Assembly (NCBI GenBank): GCA_002914805.1
Contig: JXTB01000226.1
Location: 237,345 to 301,344 of the forward strand
Reading direction: 5' to 3'
Length of the DNA stretch: 64,000 nt
From: Parasponia andersonii
Taxonomy: Eukaryota; Streptophyta; Magnoliopsida; Rosales; Cannabaceae
The notes below the pieces were generated by a model, which saw only the letters and a program-made list of their open reading frames with translations, ran no database searches and was not told where the DNA came from. The first letter of the stretch is position 1; each line of letters opens with the position of its first letter. This document shows, piece by piece, positions 11,152 to 22,449 of this stretch. Made by a program: the position numbers and the translations under genes.

Positions 11152-13115
11152 TAGGAGTCGGCTGTAACCTCCTTTTTTTTCCCCCTCTATATTCTCATTG
11201 CTATGTAATATGTATAATAGTCACCTTAGTGACACTAATGACGCGTAAGTATATCATTTATAGAATTAGTTGTATTCTTTCAACTGTATCCTAGTGATGA
11301 TGTTGTGTACCCAAATGAAATTGATAATTATTCTGTGCATTTATGAACAAGAAACAGAGGATTAGGAACCTCTAGTTTATTAGTATTTCGCATAATTAAG
11401 TTGGCCATTTTTAAGTTTGAATGTGTAGATTTGATTTAAGTTGTAGGGGTCGATTATGACACTAGTGAGTAAAGCAATATAAAGTTAGTGACTTAAAATA
11501 TAGAACAAATGTCAACAAATTAAGCTGACAGATTGAGGGCAGTGACCACGAACCGACCCAAAGAGACGTCGAGGATCACATTTTCCAAATAGGACCAAGC
11601 CAACGTTAGCTATCGAACACGTGCTCAAGGTACAGAGTCATCATTTAGCCTCATGACGCACATTTAAAGATAATCCTCTTGTATTTGGATGTTAATCATG
11701 TTATAATTGAAGCATGCGACATTAATCGTAGGCTGCCTTGGTTAACAATGCTGGTCGTTTCCTCTAACCGCGTGTCAAAGTCTCAGCCCGGAGGTTAGTA
11801 CTCTGAACCCGGGCCTCTCTACTTTCCTCTTCTTCTTCCTCGTTATTTATTTTTAAAGCCTCGTGCTATGGACTGTTGAAACCATTATTGTATGGCCACT
11901 TTATAATGGTATTGAAATATTTTGATATGCGGCTAGAATTTTTTTATTTTTTATTTAATAATCTATAATATGCAGCTACATTGTGTGATACAACGTAAGG
12001 CCAATTCATTGCTCTTTTAAACGGCTGCCATAATGGGGTACTGGCCTTCCATTGAATCATAGTTTTGAAAGCAAGAACAATCAGACAACAAGACGTGGGT
12101 CAGTCTTCAGGTTACAAGTACGCTCTCCAATTGGGATGCAGTCCAAATTTCTTATGTGGGGTCACTCTTCAGGTTACAATGACTAGTTAACAGGTCCTGC
12201 TTACACTCTTTTGTTTGGGAATGGAGATAAAAAAAAATATAATAAAAAATCTTAAAAATCAATTCAAACGATGAAAATAGGCATTGATAGAAATGATAGT
12301 TTTTCTTGTTTAATTTGTTTAATATAATACAAAAAGAAAGGGAAAAAAAAAAGTAATATGGACATTTATATTTTTCCCATTTTGTTGGAAATGACAACAA
12401 ATAAATAAATTTTATGATTTTATCTTAACTCTTTCTCTCCTGTTATTTATACTTTTCGTTTACTTTCTCCATCAATACTTTCACTTTTCACCCCCTGACA
12501 AGCAGAAATTACGAACCAAAGGAAAAGGGAGGGCCGGAGGGGGAAAATTAAAATGCAAAAGTCATGGCATCTCTCTGTGAAGTTGAACTATTTATTGAAT
12601 ATCGACAATGACATTGCTTGCTTGCAGTTATATTTATATTATAGAACTCACGTCACTCACCCCCTCCATTATCAAGACCCGAATAAATGTGGTGCCAGGT
12701 CCCAACCCAAATTTAATTGGATTCTCAATACACATCACTTTTTTATTTTTATTTTTTTCCCGGCTGGCTCGGGTACGTACGCTGTGCTACATGCTACTGT
12801 ATGCTACTATTAATATCAGTCTCAGTCTATCACTTTAATCACTATGTCCCGGTGAAAAAATTAAGAGAGATGCACGTGGGACCCCACACACCATACAACT
12901 ACTTCTCTCTTTATTTTATTTTAAAATAAAATTAAATAAAGCACAACATGCAACTTCTCTTTTTTAAAAAAATAAAAAATAAAACAAAACATAGAAGTTA
13001 AATAATAAATAAAAAACACCATACAACTTCCGTGCCACCATATAACTGCTTCACAAAATATGACATGGTTTTTGGTGGCAGTCAGGGACCACGTGCCGGT
13101 CAACACTTTCCCCTC

Positions 13116-13157
<42 letters not shown>

Positions 13158-13708
13158 CCCTAAATCCGACGTGGCATGAGCTCAAAAGAATCTAATTCTT
13201 TGAAGGGTAGGGTCCGACAAGTTCACGGATCCTGAAGCTTTCATCGCTATTTCCCATGAGGAAGAGCTTCAGTCCACTCACAGGTCACATTAACGGCTCC
13301 TTTTCTCTCTTCCCAGAATTCGCCACGTGTCTTCACCCGATTCAGTGTCTTCTTCTCTTCTTCCCATATTTTATCTGGCGGGAATAAAGCTCTCTTCTCT
13401 CTTTTGGGGCTTCAGTCTCACTCAACTCTCTCAACCAAACTCTAATTTGACCATTCAGTGGTCCCCTTCGGACCCCCCGATCCGGCGCCGTCTGGTCAAT
13501 ATTATTATAAGTTTGAGCAGAGGGACTAAACTAAAAAGATTTTGAAGTAGACCCACCAGTAGCCAAAACCCAAAAATATGGATTTTAAGAAAAGTAGATT
13601 ATCCGAAGACACATGAAATATGCTTGTAATGAAATAATTGATAAAGAACTACTAAAAGAATGACTTCTTTTGAGAAGTAATCCCTTTTTTTTTAACACAA
13701 AAAGAATT
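11152..13708. other. 2.5 kb spacer between two convergent gene ends
   Basis: The LPAAT gene ends on the left and the receptor kinase ends on the right, so no annotated promoter should be here. The stretch nevertheless contains a long CT repeat (13119-13155), CACGTG boxes near 13089 and 13323, and a GGCGGGAA word near 13377. Open frames are below 90 codons and without domains. An AT-rich part (12.2-13.0 kb) holds duplicated CACCATACAAC segments. Confidence 0.5.
13119..13155. repeat. (CT)n microsatellite
   Basis: Pure CT run of about 37 bases followed by a C-tract. CT runs of this kind are common in plant 5' leaders, but here no gene start follows. Confidence 0.95.
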
Positions 13709-16700
13709 TCAGGCCGGGGAAGGCAGTGAAGTGGGGTCGGCCGAAGATGGTATTTCCGGTCCGACCCGGCAACCTTCGAGCATGAACACAATGTCCGCCA
13801 TTGATGGTCTATCAAGCGGATCAGGAGCAGTGCAAAGAAGTCCCACTTTGACTCCCAGCAAGAACTCTTCCCATTCTGACGATTCCGGGTCTATTTCGAG
13901 CAAACCCGGTTCAAGTAGCTCCGAGATTTGACCTCTCTGCAATTGCTTCTTCACCCATTTGACTATGTCCTCGTCCTGAGTAAACATCACTGGTTTCCTC
14001 CCTGTTAAGATTTCCAACAAAACGATCCCGAAACTGTACACATCGGCCTCTTTGGTTGCCTGCCCTGTTAATGCAGCTTCAGGGGAAACATAGCCCAAGG
14101 AGCCAACTGGGGTCGAGGACGACGAGGCCCCCTCGGCCGGGGTCGATATTGTTAACCGCTCTAGCCCGAATTCGGACATATGAGCTTCGAAATCGGCATC
14201 GAAAAGAACGTTCTGCGGCTTGATGTCGCCGTGAACTATCGAGAGTGAATGAAGGAAAGCTAGTCCGCGAGCAATGCCGAGTGCTATGAGGTGGCGCATT
14301 GGCCAATTTAGTACATGGCCGTCTTGGTGAGACGCCTCCTGGAGAAGAGTGGCGAGGTTTCCATTAGGCATGTAGTCATATACAAGAAGCCTCACGTCAG
14401 GGGGACCTGCGTAATAGCCTCGGAGAACCGTGAGATTCCTATGCTTAACCTTTCCGAGCGCTTCGGCCTCTTTTCGGAACCCTCCTTCGTCAAGGAAACC
14501 ATCTGCGAGGCGGCGAATTGAGAGCACCATTCCGTCCTGGAACGAGGCCTTGAATACTAGTCCATATTTTCCTCTACTCAACACATTTTCCTCATCAAAT
14601 TGTCTAGTCGCCTCCAATGTCTCTGCCAATGTGATTTTGTTATTGAACATAACTAGTTTAGGCCCTCCATTTTCTCCACTTCCTCGGCCTCTTTCGGCCC
14701 CCGAGCTTGCTCGAGCGGGACTCCGCTTCTTTCCCCCTGCTAATACTCCTTCTCTAAGCTTTTTACGCCAACGCAGTAGGCTGAAGATAGAGCCACAACA
14801 GCACAATGCCAGGAGGCAAGCTCCTGCTATGGAGACACCAATGAAAAGAATCAGCCTTCTCCTTTTTCTTCTCTTAACATTTGCACATTCCTTATCCAGA
14901 GGCTCCCCGCATAGTTTCGGGTTCGAGGCGAATACAGATGGATCATTAAATCGTGAACTTAGAGGCTTCGGAATCTCGCCTTCGAGATTGTTATGAGACA
15001 AATTCAAGTGTTTCAAGCCAGAAATGAGTGAGATATTCTCTGGTATGTCTCCAGTCAATCTGTTGGAGGAGAGGTTTAACTCTGAGAGGTTGGATAGTTT
15101 TGGCAATGAGCTCGGTATAGGACCTGAAAGTTGATTACTATCCAATAAAACAGAAGTCAGAGAAGAACACTTGGAGATCTCATCTGGGATTTCACCAATC
15201 AATCTATTTTCACCCAAATCAAGCTTCTTTAGATGAGAAAGTTTAGAGATATCGTGAGGAATATTGCCCACTATGCGATTGGAACGAATCTCAAGGACTT
15301 GAAGTTCAGAACAATTAGTAATCTCTTCTGGGATAACACCTGAAATTCTATTGCTTGATAAAGATAGAACATTCAAGGACCGGAGAAATCCATAGGTGGC
15401 AGGAACCTCACCAGCAAAAGAATTGGAAGAGAGGTTTACATGTCTTAGACTAACCAAGCTGCTAAAACCTTCAGGAACTTCACCAGAGAAATGATTTTCT
15501 TGGAGAGCAACCACCTGTAGACTTGGCAACCCGAAAATCTCAATTGGCAATTGCCCAGAAAGACTTTGTTTACTCAAATCTAAGGTAGAAAGCTTCATCA
15601 AGTTTCCAATACTCGCAGGAAATCCTCCTGAAAACCCGCAGTTACTCAAATTCAAAACCTGTAAGTTCCTCAAATTTCCAATATCAATCCACAAAGCTTC
15701 TCCGGACAACTTGTTGTTGCTGAGGTTCAATGTAGTCAAGTTACTTAACTGCATGAGCTCCTTCGGGACTTTCCCAGTCAGATTATTGTTGCCGAGATTC
15801 AGAGTTTCGAGCTCCGAAAGCGTGCCGAAACTCGCCGGAATGGTGCCGGAGAACGAGTTTCGATCCATAGACACCACTTTCAAATTCCTTAAACCACCCA
15901 AAACTGAAGGGATCTGACCCGAAAACCGGTTACCTTCGAGGTCGAGAACCTTTAACAAACTACATTGTACAATCTCAACGGGAACTTCCCCAACTAATGA
16001 ATTGTTAGCTAGCCGTAGCTCTTCTAACCGGAAAAGGTTTCCAATTTGAACCGGTAATGTACCGGAGAAGGAGTTTCCAGAAAGATCCATTGACCTTAAA
16101 GTCGTCAAATTAGTCAACCAAGAAGGGAACACGCCTCGTATGTGATTCTCTTCAAGGTCCAAAACCTCCAAGAGACTCGAAGAACACCATCCATTTGGCG
16201 GCTTGACTATACCCGTGAAAGCATTAAATCCCAGCTCAACGATTTTCAGAGAGGACCCATTGACAGAGACGTTACAGAACATGGAAATGTGAACCGAACC
16301 GAAGAGGTTGTTTCTGGACAATGAGAGAACTTTAAGGTTCGGAATCATCCCCATGGTCGCCGGAATCAAACCTCGGAGACCATTATCTTCGGCGCTTAGC
16401 TGGACAAGCGAGGTACAGTTGGCAATGGCCGAAGGCAGGGTTCCGTACAACTGGTTAGAGTCCAGAAACAGGTACTCGAGCTCTTGGAGCCCTCCAATGG
16501 CGGCCGGGACCTGGCCGGTGAACCGGTTAAACGACAAGTTAACCAGCTGGAGCTGGGAGGAGGACGAAAAGTTCGCCGGAACGTCGCCGGAGAACCCATT
16601 TGACGAAACGTCGACGTATCGGAGACTCGGCGAAATGTAGTAGCCGGAGAGTCTACCGGAGAGGAAGTTCCGGGCAAGGTTGAGGACTTGAAGGTTGGTG

Positions 16701-17128
16701 AGGTTGAGAAGAGAGAGGGGTACCTCGCCGGAGAGTGAGTTGTCCTGGAGATAAACGGCGCGTAACAGAGCACACTCGGAGAGGGAACGAGGGATTGAGC
16801 CGTTGAGGTTATTGGAGTGGAGACTCAGCTTCCGGAGCTCGCGTAACTCAGAGAGTCGCTCACTGATTCGGCCGCCGAGGTGGAGACGAGGCAGCCTTAG
16901 TTCGCGAACTCGGTTGCCGTAACAGAGGACCCCACGCCAGTCGCAGGGAGCGGATGGCGTGGACGATTCCCAGCCGTCCAAGACTCCAACGGGGTCGTGC
17001 AGGGCTAGCTTAAATGAGGTCAAAGCTCGTATTTCCAACAATGTAGACGAAGTAGGTGGTGGCTGAGCGCAAGTTAAGGCGGCGAAGTAAGCCACTAAGA
17101 GGAACCAAAAAGTAGCCGTTGACGCCAT
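13709..17128 (-). CDS. Leucine-rich repeat receptor-like kinase (At4g36180-like), probable pseudokinase
   Basis: Single-exon receptor-like kinase of 1139 aa at the plasma membrane. Order: signal peptide (about residues 1-21, MASTATFWFLLVAYFAALTC), LRR N-terminal cap with CDWRGVLC, more than twenty LRRs, a juxtamembrane RRKRRR, a transmembrane helix near 757-784 and a kinase domain from about 840. It resembles the Arabidopsis At4g36180/At1g75640 type; ligand unknown. Two catalytic positions are changed: the beta-3 lysine is Arg (LSIRRL, about R872) and the DFG aspartate is Glu (MSEFGLERL, about E986). The catalytic loop is HGDIKPQN (D968), non-RD. As I recall, the Arg is shared by the family but its relatives keep DFG. 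The rest (GYVSPEA, DVYSFGIVLLEILTG) is intact, so a scaffold or allosteric role is likelier than phosphotransfer. The start codon is followed directly by the signal peptide. The promoter side contains a CT repeat at about 17331-17355. Confidence 0.95.
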   Translation of the reverse strand: MASTATFWFLLVAYFAALTCAQPPPTSSTLLEIRALTSFKLALHDPVGVLDGWESSTPSAPCDWRGVLCYGNRVRELRLPRLHLGGRISERLSELRELRKLSLHSNNLNGSIPRSLSECALLRAVYLQDNSLSGEVPLSLLNLTNLQVLNLARNFLSGRLSGYYISPSLRYVDVSSNGFSGDVPANFSSSSQLQLVNLSFNRFTGQVPAAIGGLQELEYLFLDSNQLYGTLPSAIANCTSLVQLSAEDNGLRGLIPATMGMIPNLKVLSLSRNNLFGSVHISMFCNVSVNGSSLKIVELGFNAFTGIVKPPNGWCSSSLLEVLDLEENHIRGVFPSWLTNLTTLRSMDLSGNSFSGTLPVQIGNLFRLEELRLANNSLVGEVPVEIVQCSLLKVLDLEGNRFSGQIPSVLGGLRNLKVVSMDRNSFSGTIPASFGTLSELETLNLGNNNLTGKVPKELMQLSNLTTLNLSNNKLSGEALWIDIGNLRNLQVLNLSNCGFSGGFPASIGNLMKLSTLDLSKQSLSGQLPIEIFGLPSLQVVALQENHFSGEVPEGFSSLVSLRHVNLSSNSFAGEVPATYGFLRSLNVLSLSSNRISGVIPEEITNCSELQVLEIRSNRIVGNIPHDISKLSHLKKLDLGENRLIGEIPDEISKCSSLTSVLLDSNQLSGPIPSSLPKLSNLSELNLSSNRLTGDIPENISLISGLKHLNLSHNNLEGEIPKPLSSRFNDPSVFASNPKLCGEPLDKECANVKRRKRRRLILFIGVSIAGACLLALCCCGSIFSLLRWRKKLREGVLAGGKKRSPARASSGAERGRGSGENGGPKLVMFNNKITLAETLEATRQFDEENVLSRGKYGLVFKASFQDGMVLSIRRLADGFLDEGGFRKEAEALGKVKHRNLTVLRGYYAGPPDVRLLVYDYMPNGNLATLLQEASHQDGHVLNWPMRHLIALGIARGLAFLHSLSIVHGDIKPQNVLFDADFEAHMSEFGLERLTISTPAEGASSSSTPVGSLGYVSPEAALTGQATKEADVYSFGIVLLEILTGRKPVMFTQDEDIVKWVKKQLQRGQISELLEPGLLEIDPESSEWEEFLLGVKVGLLCTAPDPLDRPSMADIVFMLEGCRVGPEIPSSADPTSLPSPA

Positions 17129-17330
17129 GGAAGTGGGGTGAAGAAGGTGGTGAGGATGAGAGTGAAGTGGATTTTAATTGTTTATTCAACTCTTTTGTTT
17201 TTTTTTTTTTTGGTTGGTGGGGTTTGGTGCAGCTTAGGGGGAGCGTAGCAGAGATGGAGTGGAGAGAGAGTTAGACAGAAGCGAAGGCATATGCGCCCCC
17301 CGAGTCTGCGTTTCTGTTCCCCAATATGGC

Positions 17331-17363
<33 letters not shown>

Positions 17364-18212
17364 ACTGTTTATGGCTCTTTGTTTTCCGTTCTCTCTTCCC
17401 CCAAAAGGTGTAAAAGGCCTTTTTAATTTGTTTTTTGCTTTCAAGAGGCTGAGTGAGAATGAATGAAAACGTCTACACGGGGAGGCTCTAGTTTGCACTT
17501 TTTAAACTTCCTAAGGCTTTTAACTCTCGCCAGTACTTATCAACCAGAGGTTTGATAATAACAGCTACAGTTAGATTTGAGTCCTTGATTTTGACCGGTT
17601 CGTTTGTTTACTTTTATTTATTTATTAACTCTCTCTCTCTCTCTCTCCCTTAACTAACAGCAAGTAGCAAAGTTGAAGCCCATATTCAAAAAGCCCAAGT
17701 AAAGCCCATATACAAAAAGCCCAAGTGAAAGCCCATATTCAGTCAGCCCACCCGAGATTTGTAGGCTTTGTAGGCCTATGCACTTTCAGTTCAGATATCA
17801 CTTGTCGGTGTGCAAGCAAAGATTGTAACAAAATAAGTTAAAAAGTTCCATGCTTGATTATGCAAAGCTTCCAAATATTTTATTTTCAGTTTCAAAGTTT
17901 TAGAAGGAAAAAAATTGTGTATGTATGAACAAAATTTAGCTTCTTGTGAAATCTTCTACTTGTGAAAATTGGTATAGAATAGGATAAATTGAAGAAGGGC
18001 ATGAAGAGTACACGAGGTGGCTAAATGCGAAATGAATATATAATCATGTGAAAGCCCATTCAGTCAGCCCACCCGAGGTTTGTAGGCTTATGCACTTATT
18101 GGTTTGAAAATGAAAAAAACGAGTATTAAATTCAAGCAGAAAAAGTATAAGCTACAACAGGAATTTCAGAGATTCTTCAATAAATAAATAAATAAATGAA
18201 TTGAAAATACGA
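17129..18212. other. Divergent promoter region of the receptor kinase and ARC6
   Basis: Holds the receptor-kinase 5' leader (minus), CT runs at about 17331-17355 and 17632-17648, a set of GCCCA words (17678-18071) and a roughly 50-base duplicated segment (17731-17790 and 18054-18100, both with CAGTCAGCCCACCCGAG). No open frame of note. Confidence 0.6.
17678..18071. promoter_or_regulatory. Cluster of eight GCCCA words in a divergent promoter
   Basis: GCCCA occurs at 17678, 17693, 17704, 17719, 17731, 17746, 18054 and 18067. The first five come from tandem copies of AAAGCCCA with short spacers. On the other strand these read TGGGC, the core of plant site II/TCP-type elements typical of growth-related housekeeping genes. 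Regulatory function is inference from the motif and position. Confidence 0.45.
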
Positions 18213-18285
18213 TTCCGTTGCCGGGACTTGAACCCGGGTCTTTCGGGTGAGAGCCGAATATCCTAACCAACTAGACTACAACGGA
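18213..18285 (-). tRNA. tRNA-Glu (anticodon CTC)
   Basis: A complete 73-base cloverleaf on the minus strand. The acceptor stem TCCGTTG pairs with CAACGGA, followed by discriminator A. Box A (TAGTCTAGTTGGTTAGGAT) and box B (GGTTCAAGTCC) are both good. The anticodon loop reads GGCTCTCACCC, giving CTC for Glu. There is no intron, CCA is not encoded (normal for a nuclear gene), and a TTTT stop for RNA polymerase III follows within 10 bases (complement of 18204-18207). It sits about 115 bases upstream of the ARC6 start codon. Confidence 0.95.
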
Positions 18286-18400
18286 CCGTTGATTATCGCG
18301 GACAACAAAAATAATATATAATGTAATATTTATTTTTCGTGGGGAAAGGGTCAAAAACCCGAATAAAGTAGGGTTTAAGCGCAGAGACTCTAAATGTTCA

Positions 18401-21400
18401 ATGGAGACCTTAAGACAGTTAGGCATTGGCATCTCGACTCCTCGGCTTGGCCCACTCTCACTACCCAGAAAAGTCCAGAAGCTTAACCCCTCCTATGGCC
18501 GTCCGATCACTTGCTCCGCCAGCAGATGGGCGGAGCGCCTCCTTGCCGATTTCAATTTCGTCGGCGACTCCTCTGACCACAACTACCACCACCACCATTA
18601 CTATTCTTCTTCCTCCTCGGCCACCGCCACTCTCGCTCCTCCTCCATCGCCCCTACTCGCTCCCCCTGACCGCCACGTGTCCGTCCCCCTCGATTTCTAT
18701 CAGGTTCTCGGCGCCGAGACGCATTTCCTCGGCGATGGCATAAGGAGGGCTTACGAGGCTAGGGTCTCGAAGCCACCTCAATACGGCTTCAGCCAAGAGG
18801 CATTGCTCAGCCGGAGGCAGATTCTTCAGGCCGCTTGCGAAACCCTAGTTGACCCAAACTTACGGCGGGAGTATAATCAGAGCCTTGTTGAAGACGAAGA
18901 AGGAACGTTGCTCACCCAAGTCCCTTGGGATAAGGTCTCTCTCTCTCTCTTGAATCTTCTTTTCTCTTTTTTTTTTTGTTGTTATCTTGGCTTGGCCTTA
19001 GGGGAAAATTTGAGAATTAATTTTTTTTTGGGAATTTAGGGAAATGGGGTTATTTGAATTCGTTTCGTTTTTATCTACATTTCTTTGATTGGGTCTGAAA
19101 CTTAGGTTTTTAGTTGAATTCAGCTCTGTTGATTGACGGTGAGATTAGTGGTTTTGTAGGTTCCTGGAGCTTTGTGCGTATTGCAAGAAGCGGGAAAAAC
19201 TGAGCTAGTTCTTCAAATTGGTGAAAGTTTGCTTAGAGAGAGGCTACCCAAGTCGTTCAAACAGGATGTTGTTTTGGCTATGGCACTCGCTTATGTGGAT
19301 TTGTCTAGGGATGCCATGGCACTGTCCCCTCCTGATTTCGTTCGGGGTTGCGAAGTGCTTGAAAGGGCTTTGAAGCTCTTGCAGGTAAGAGTTTGGTGGA
19401 AACTTTCTTGTGGATTTACTAGTTTTTTTCCTTAACCTTTTAACTTTTAATAAAGTTTTTAGTCTATCACGATTTCAGTTGCCACATTCAACCCCATCAT
19501 TCTAACGAAGTAGAGGAAACGAAGAAATGGAAAAAAAAAACTGCTAAGAATGTCTGTCTTTTTGGAATTTGATTTAGTACTAATTTTTAGTATTATTACC
19601 TTATGATGAGTTATGGCAAATGATTCTAGGGATAAAGCCTTGTTACATGCTTGATAAAAATTCACTCTGTAGGAAGAAGGAGCTAGTAGCCTTGCACCAG
19701 ATCTACAAGCACAAATTGATGAAACACTGGAAGAAATTACCCCTCGTTGTGTGTTGGAGCTTCTAGCCTTACCCCTAAATGATGAAAATAAATCAAGAAG
19801 GGAAGAGGGCCTCCGTGGAGCGCGCAATATTTTGTGGGCTGTTGGAGGAGGGGGAGCAGCTGCAATTGCTGGGGGATTCTCCCGTGAAAATTTCATGAAT
19901 GAGGCATTCACACGTATGACAGCAAATGAGCAGGTATGTTTTTGTCGATTCCTTCACGTGTTCCTTGTGTTTTCAGCTCAGTTCTCTTGATCTCTATTAT
20001 TAATTCAATTTTATCTTGTTATTCTGTGTTTCATTTTCTGGTTGAAAGGTTGATCTATTTGCAGCTACACCAAGTAATATCCCAGCCGAAAGTTTTGAAG
20101 TTTATGGAGTGGCACTTGCACTTGTTGCCAGAGCATTTGTTGGTAAAAAGCCTCATCTCATCCAAGATGCTGATAATCTATTCCAACAACTACAGCAGAC
20201 TAAGGTAACGGCTCTAGGAAATGCTTTGAATGTGAATACATCCAGAGATAATCGTGAGATAGACTTTGCTTTAGAGAGAGGCCTCTGTTCCCTGCTTGTG
20301 GGAGAGCTTGATGATTGTCGCTCTTGGTTGGGCTTAGACACTGTTGATTCACTATACAGAAATCCATCTATTGTAGACTTTGTCTTGGAGAATTCGAAAG
20401 ATGACAATGACGATGACAGTGATCTCCCTGGGCTTTGTAAGTTGTTGGAGACATGGTTAATGGAGGTTGTGTTCCCCAGATTTAGAGACACCAAAGATAT
20501 ACAGTTCAAGCTTGGTGATTACTACGATGATCCTACAGTCCTTAGATATTTAGAAAGACTAGATGGAGCTAATGGTTCGCCCTTAGCAGCAGCAGCAGCA
20601 ATAGTTAGGATTGGGGCAGAGGCTACTGCAGTTCTTGATCATGTGAAGTCAAGTGCAATTCACACATTGCAGAAGGTGTTTCCACTGGGTCACAAAGACA
20701 AGGGCTTAATGCATCAAGAGGACAGTGAGATGAATCATTCTCCTCTCCCTGAAACTGAAGACTCTCTTGAAAATGATTCTGCCAATGTCCCTGAGCTTTC
20801 TGGACGTAAGAGTTCTGATGAAGTGCGTGAAGTGGTAGTGATTACTGACAACATCAAAGATGTAAGCATTAAGATCATGTGTGCTGGTGTGGTGATTGGA
20901 GTGATGACCTTGGCTGGCTTGAGGTATTTACCTTCTAGGAGTAGCACTATTCGCAAAGAACTTGGTTCAGCAACAGCATCTGATGCTATCAGTTTAGGTA
21001 TGATTTAGAGGAGTTTAGAGCTAACTTATCAAATAAAGCCTTCATTTTCAACAACGTAAAGTTCAACAGTTTTTTGGTTCTATGTACTAACTTCCATAAC
21101 CTTTAAAAAAAAAAAAAAAATCAAAAGAGTAAGGCCTGCTACTTGTGAAAATCTCTCTCTCTCTCTCTCTGAGCTTACCAAAAGTTTATACAGCTTATGG
21201 GGTCTTCGTTAAATGGAAGGAGGGTATAAAATATACTATAAATCATATCGAATTGTTTTGTGGGAGGCGCTTGTACTTATCCATTGCCAAAAGTTTATAC
21301 CGCTTATGCGGTTTCTTTAATTGGAAGGAGGGTATAAATCATGTTGAATTATTTCGTGGGAGGCACTTGTAACCCTTTGTCCTATACCTATCAGGGCTCG

Positions 21401-22079
21401 TCTAAATTGAACAGATGTCCTTAAACGCGTGTTTATCAAGTGTAGTGTTGTCTTGAAATGCTGCTTAGGGCATAAGATTATTGTTCTAATTGCAAATTTA
21501 ACTGTGCAGGACTGTCAGGAGATAAAGAATCTGCAGAGGAATTACCCAAAATGGATGCAAGAATTGCTGAAGGTTTAGTCCGCAAGTGGCAGAATATTAA
21601 ATCTCAAGGATTTGGGCCTGATCATTGTATAGATAAATTGGCAGAGGTAGAGCAGCGACATTTTTTTTTCTTTTTTTTTTTTTATTTTGTGCGTGTGCGT
21701 GTGTGTGTGGATAAGTTAAAATAGTAGTTAAGGCATTTCTTTTCTTGTGTCTCTTGTTTGTCTTTCTTACACTGAAACAATGTGTTAGGTTTTGGACAGT
21801 GGGATGTTGAGGATATGGACAGATCGTGCGGCTGAGATTGCCCAACTTGGTTGGTTTTATGATTACTCTCTGGTGAACCTGAATATTGATAGCGTAACAG
21901 TGTCACTAGATGGGCAGCGCGCTGTGGTGGAAGCAACCATTGAAGAGTCCGCAGAGCTAACTGATTTGGTCCACCCAGAGCACAATGACTCGAACAGCAG
22001 AACTTATACAACAAGATACGAAATGTCTTTTTCTAGTTCAGGATGGAAAATTACTGAAGGGGCTGTCCTCGAATCGTAA
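18401..22079 (+). CDS. ARC6: ARC6, plastid division protein (J-like domain, inner envelope)
   Basis: Inner-envelope protein that anchors and stabilises the FtsZ ring in the stroma and recruits PDV2 through its intermembrane-space end during chloroplast division. Six exons: 18401-18934, 19160-19384, 19673-19933, 20049-20997, 21510-21646 and 21789-22079, giving 798 aa (Arabidopsis about 801). Order: a Ser/Pro/His-rich plastid transit region (1 to about 85), a degenerate J domain starting LDFYQVLGAETHFLGDGI with no HPD motif (KPPQY stands there), a long helical stromal region (EEITPRCVLELLALPL), an acidic linker, one membrane helix near residue 614 (MCAGVVIGVMTLAGLRYL), and the conserved C-terminal domain ending SFSSSGWKITEGAVLES. 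The lack of HPD is normal for ARC6. The tRNA-Glu gene ends its 5' side about 115 bases upstream. Intron 4 carries a 109-bp tandem duplication. Confidence 0.96.
21177..21373. repeat. 109-bp tandem duplication in ARC6 intron 4
   Basis: Two copies, each from CCAAAAGTTTATAC (starts 21178 and 21287) through GGAAGGAGGGTATAAA to GTGGGAGGCRCTTGTA. A CT run (about 21151-21170) precedes the first copy. It lies wholly inside the intron. Confidence 0.85.
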
Positions 22080-22449
22080 TCCAATTGTGTAAAATTTTCA
22101 CATGCGTGTATATGCCTTCTTTATCTTGTTGGATCTTGTTAATTGCACTATATTCTATATTATTGCGTTGAGCAGTTATTGATTTTCTACCAAGGACTGG
22201 TCATTTTCTCTCTCAAAGTTTAATTACATTCAGTTAAACTGAAAGATATGTATCAACATGGATGAGTCCCAAAAAATATCATAACAATGGAAAGTTCCGT
22301 AAAATCAAATTAAGTTTATGTACGCATTTTACTGGTTTGATTTACAATCAGGATCTTTTACATAGGAAGTGGAATCTAGAGGCAACTGATTCATGGAAGT
22401 TATGAGGATCAGTAAGATAAATATCAAAATTTCCGTTACCTCCAGAAAG
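22080..22449. other. Convergent 3' spacer between ARC6 and the kinesin gene
   Basis: 370 bases shared by the 3' UTRs of two tail-to-tail genes. AT-rich, with no open frame or repeat. Overlapping antisense 3' ends of the two transcripts are possible given the short distance. Confidence 0.6.

Noticed and set aside
13261-13290. miR319-like word GAGCTTCAGTCCACTCA
   Set aside because: It resembles the 5' arm of a miR319 hairpin, but no TTGGACTGAAGGGAGCTCC-type partner occurs within several hundred bases, so no precursor can fold.
14430-14996. 188-codon plus-strand frame inside the receptor kinase gene
   Set aside because: It is the antisense shadow of a GC-rich coding region; it has no motif and the sense protein is conserved throughout.
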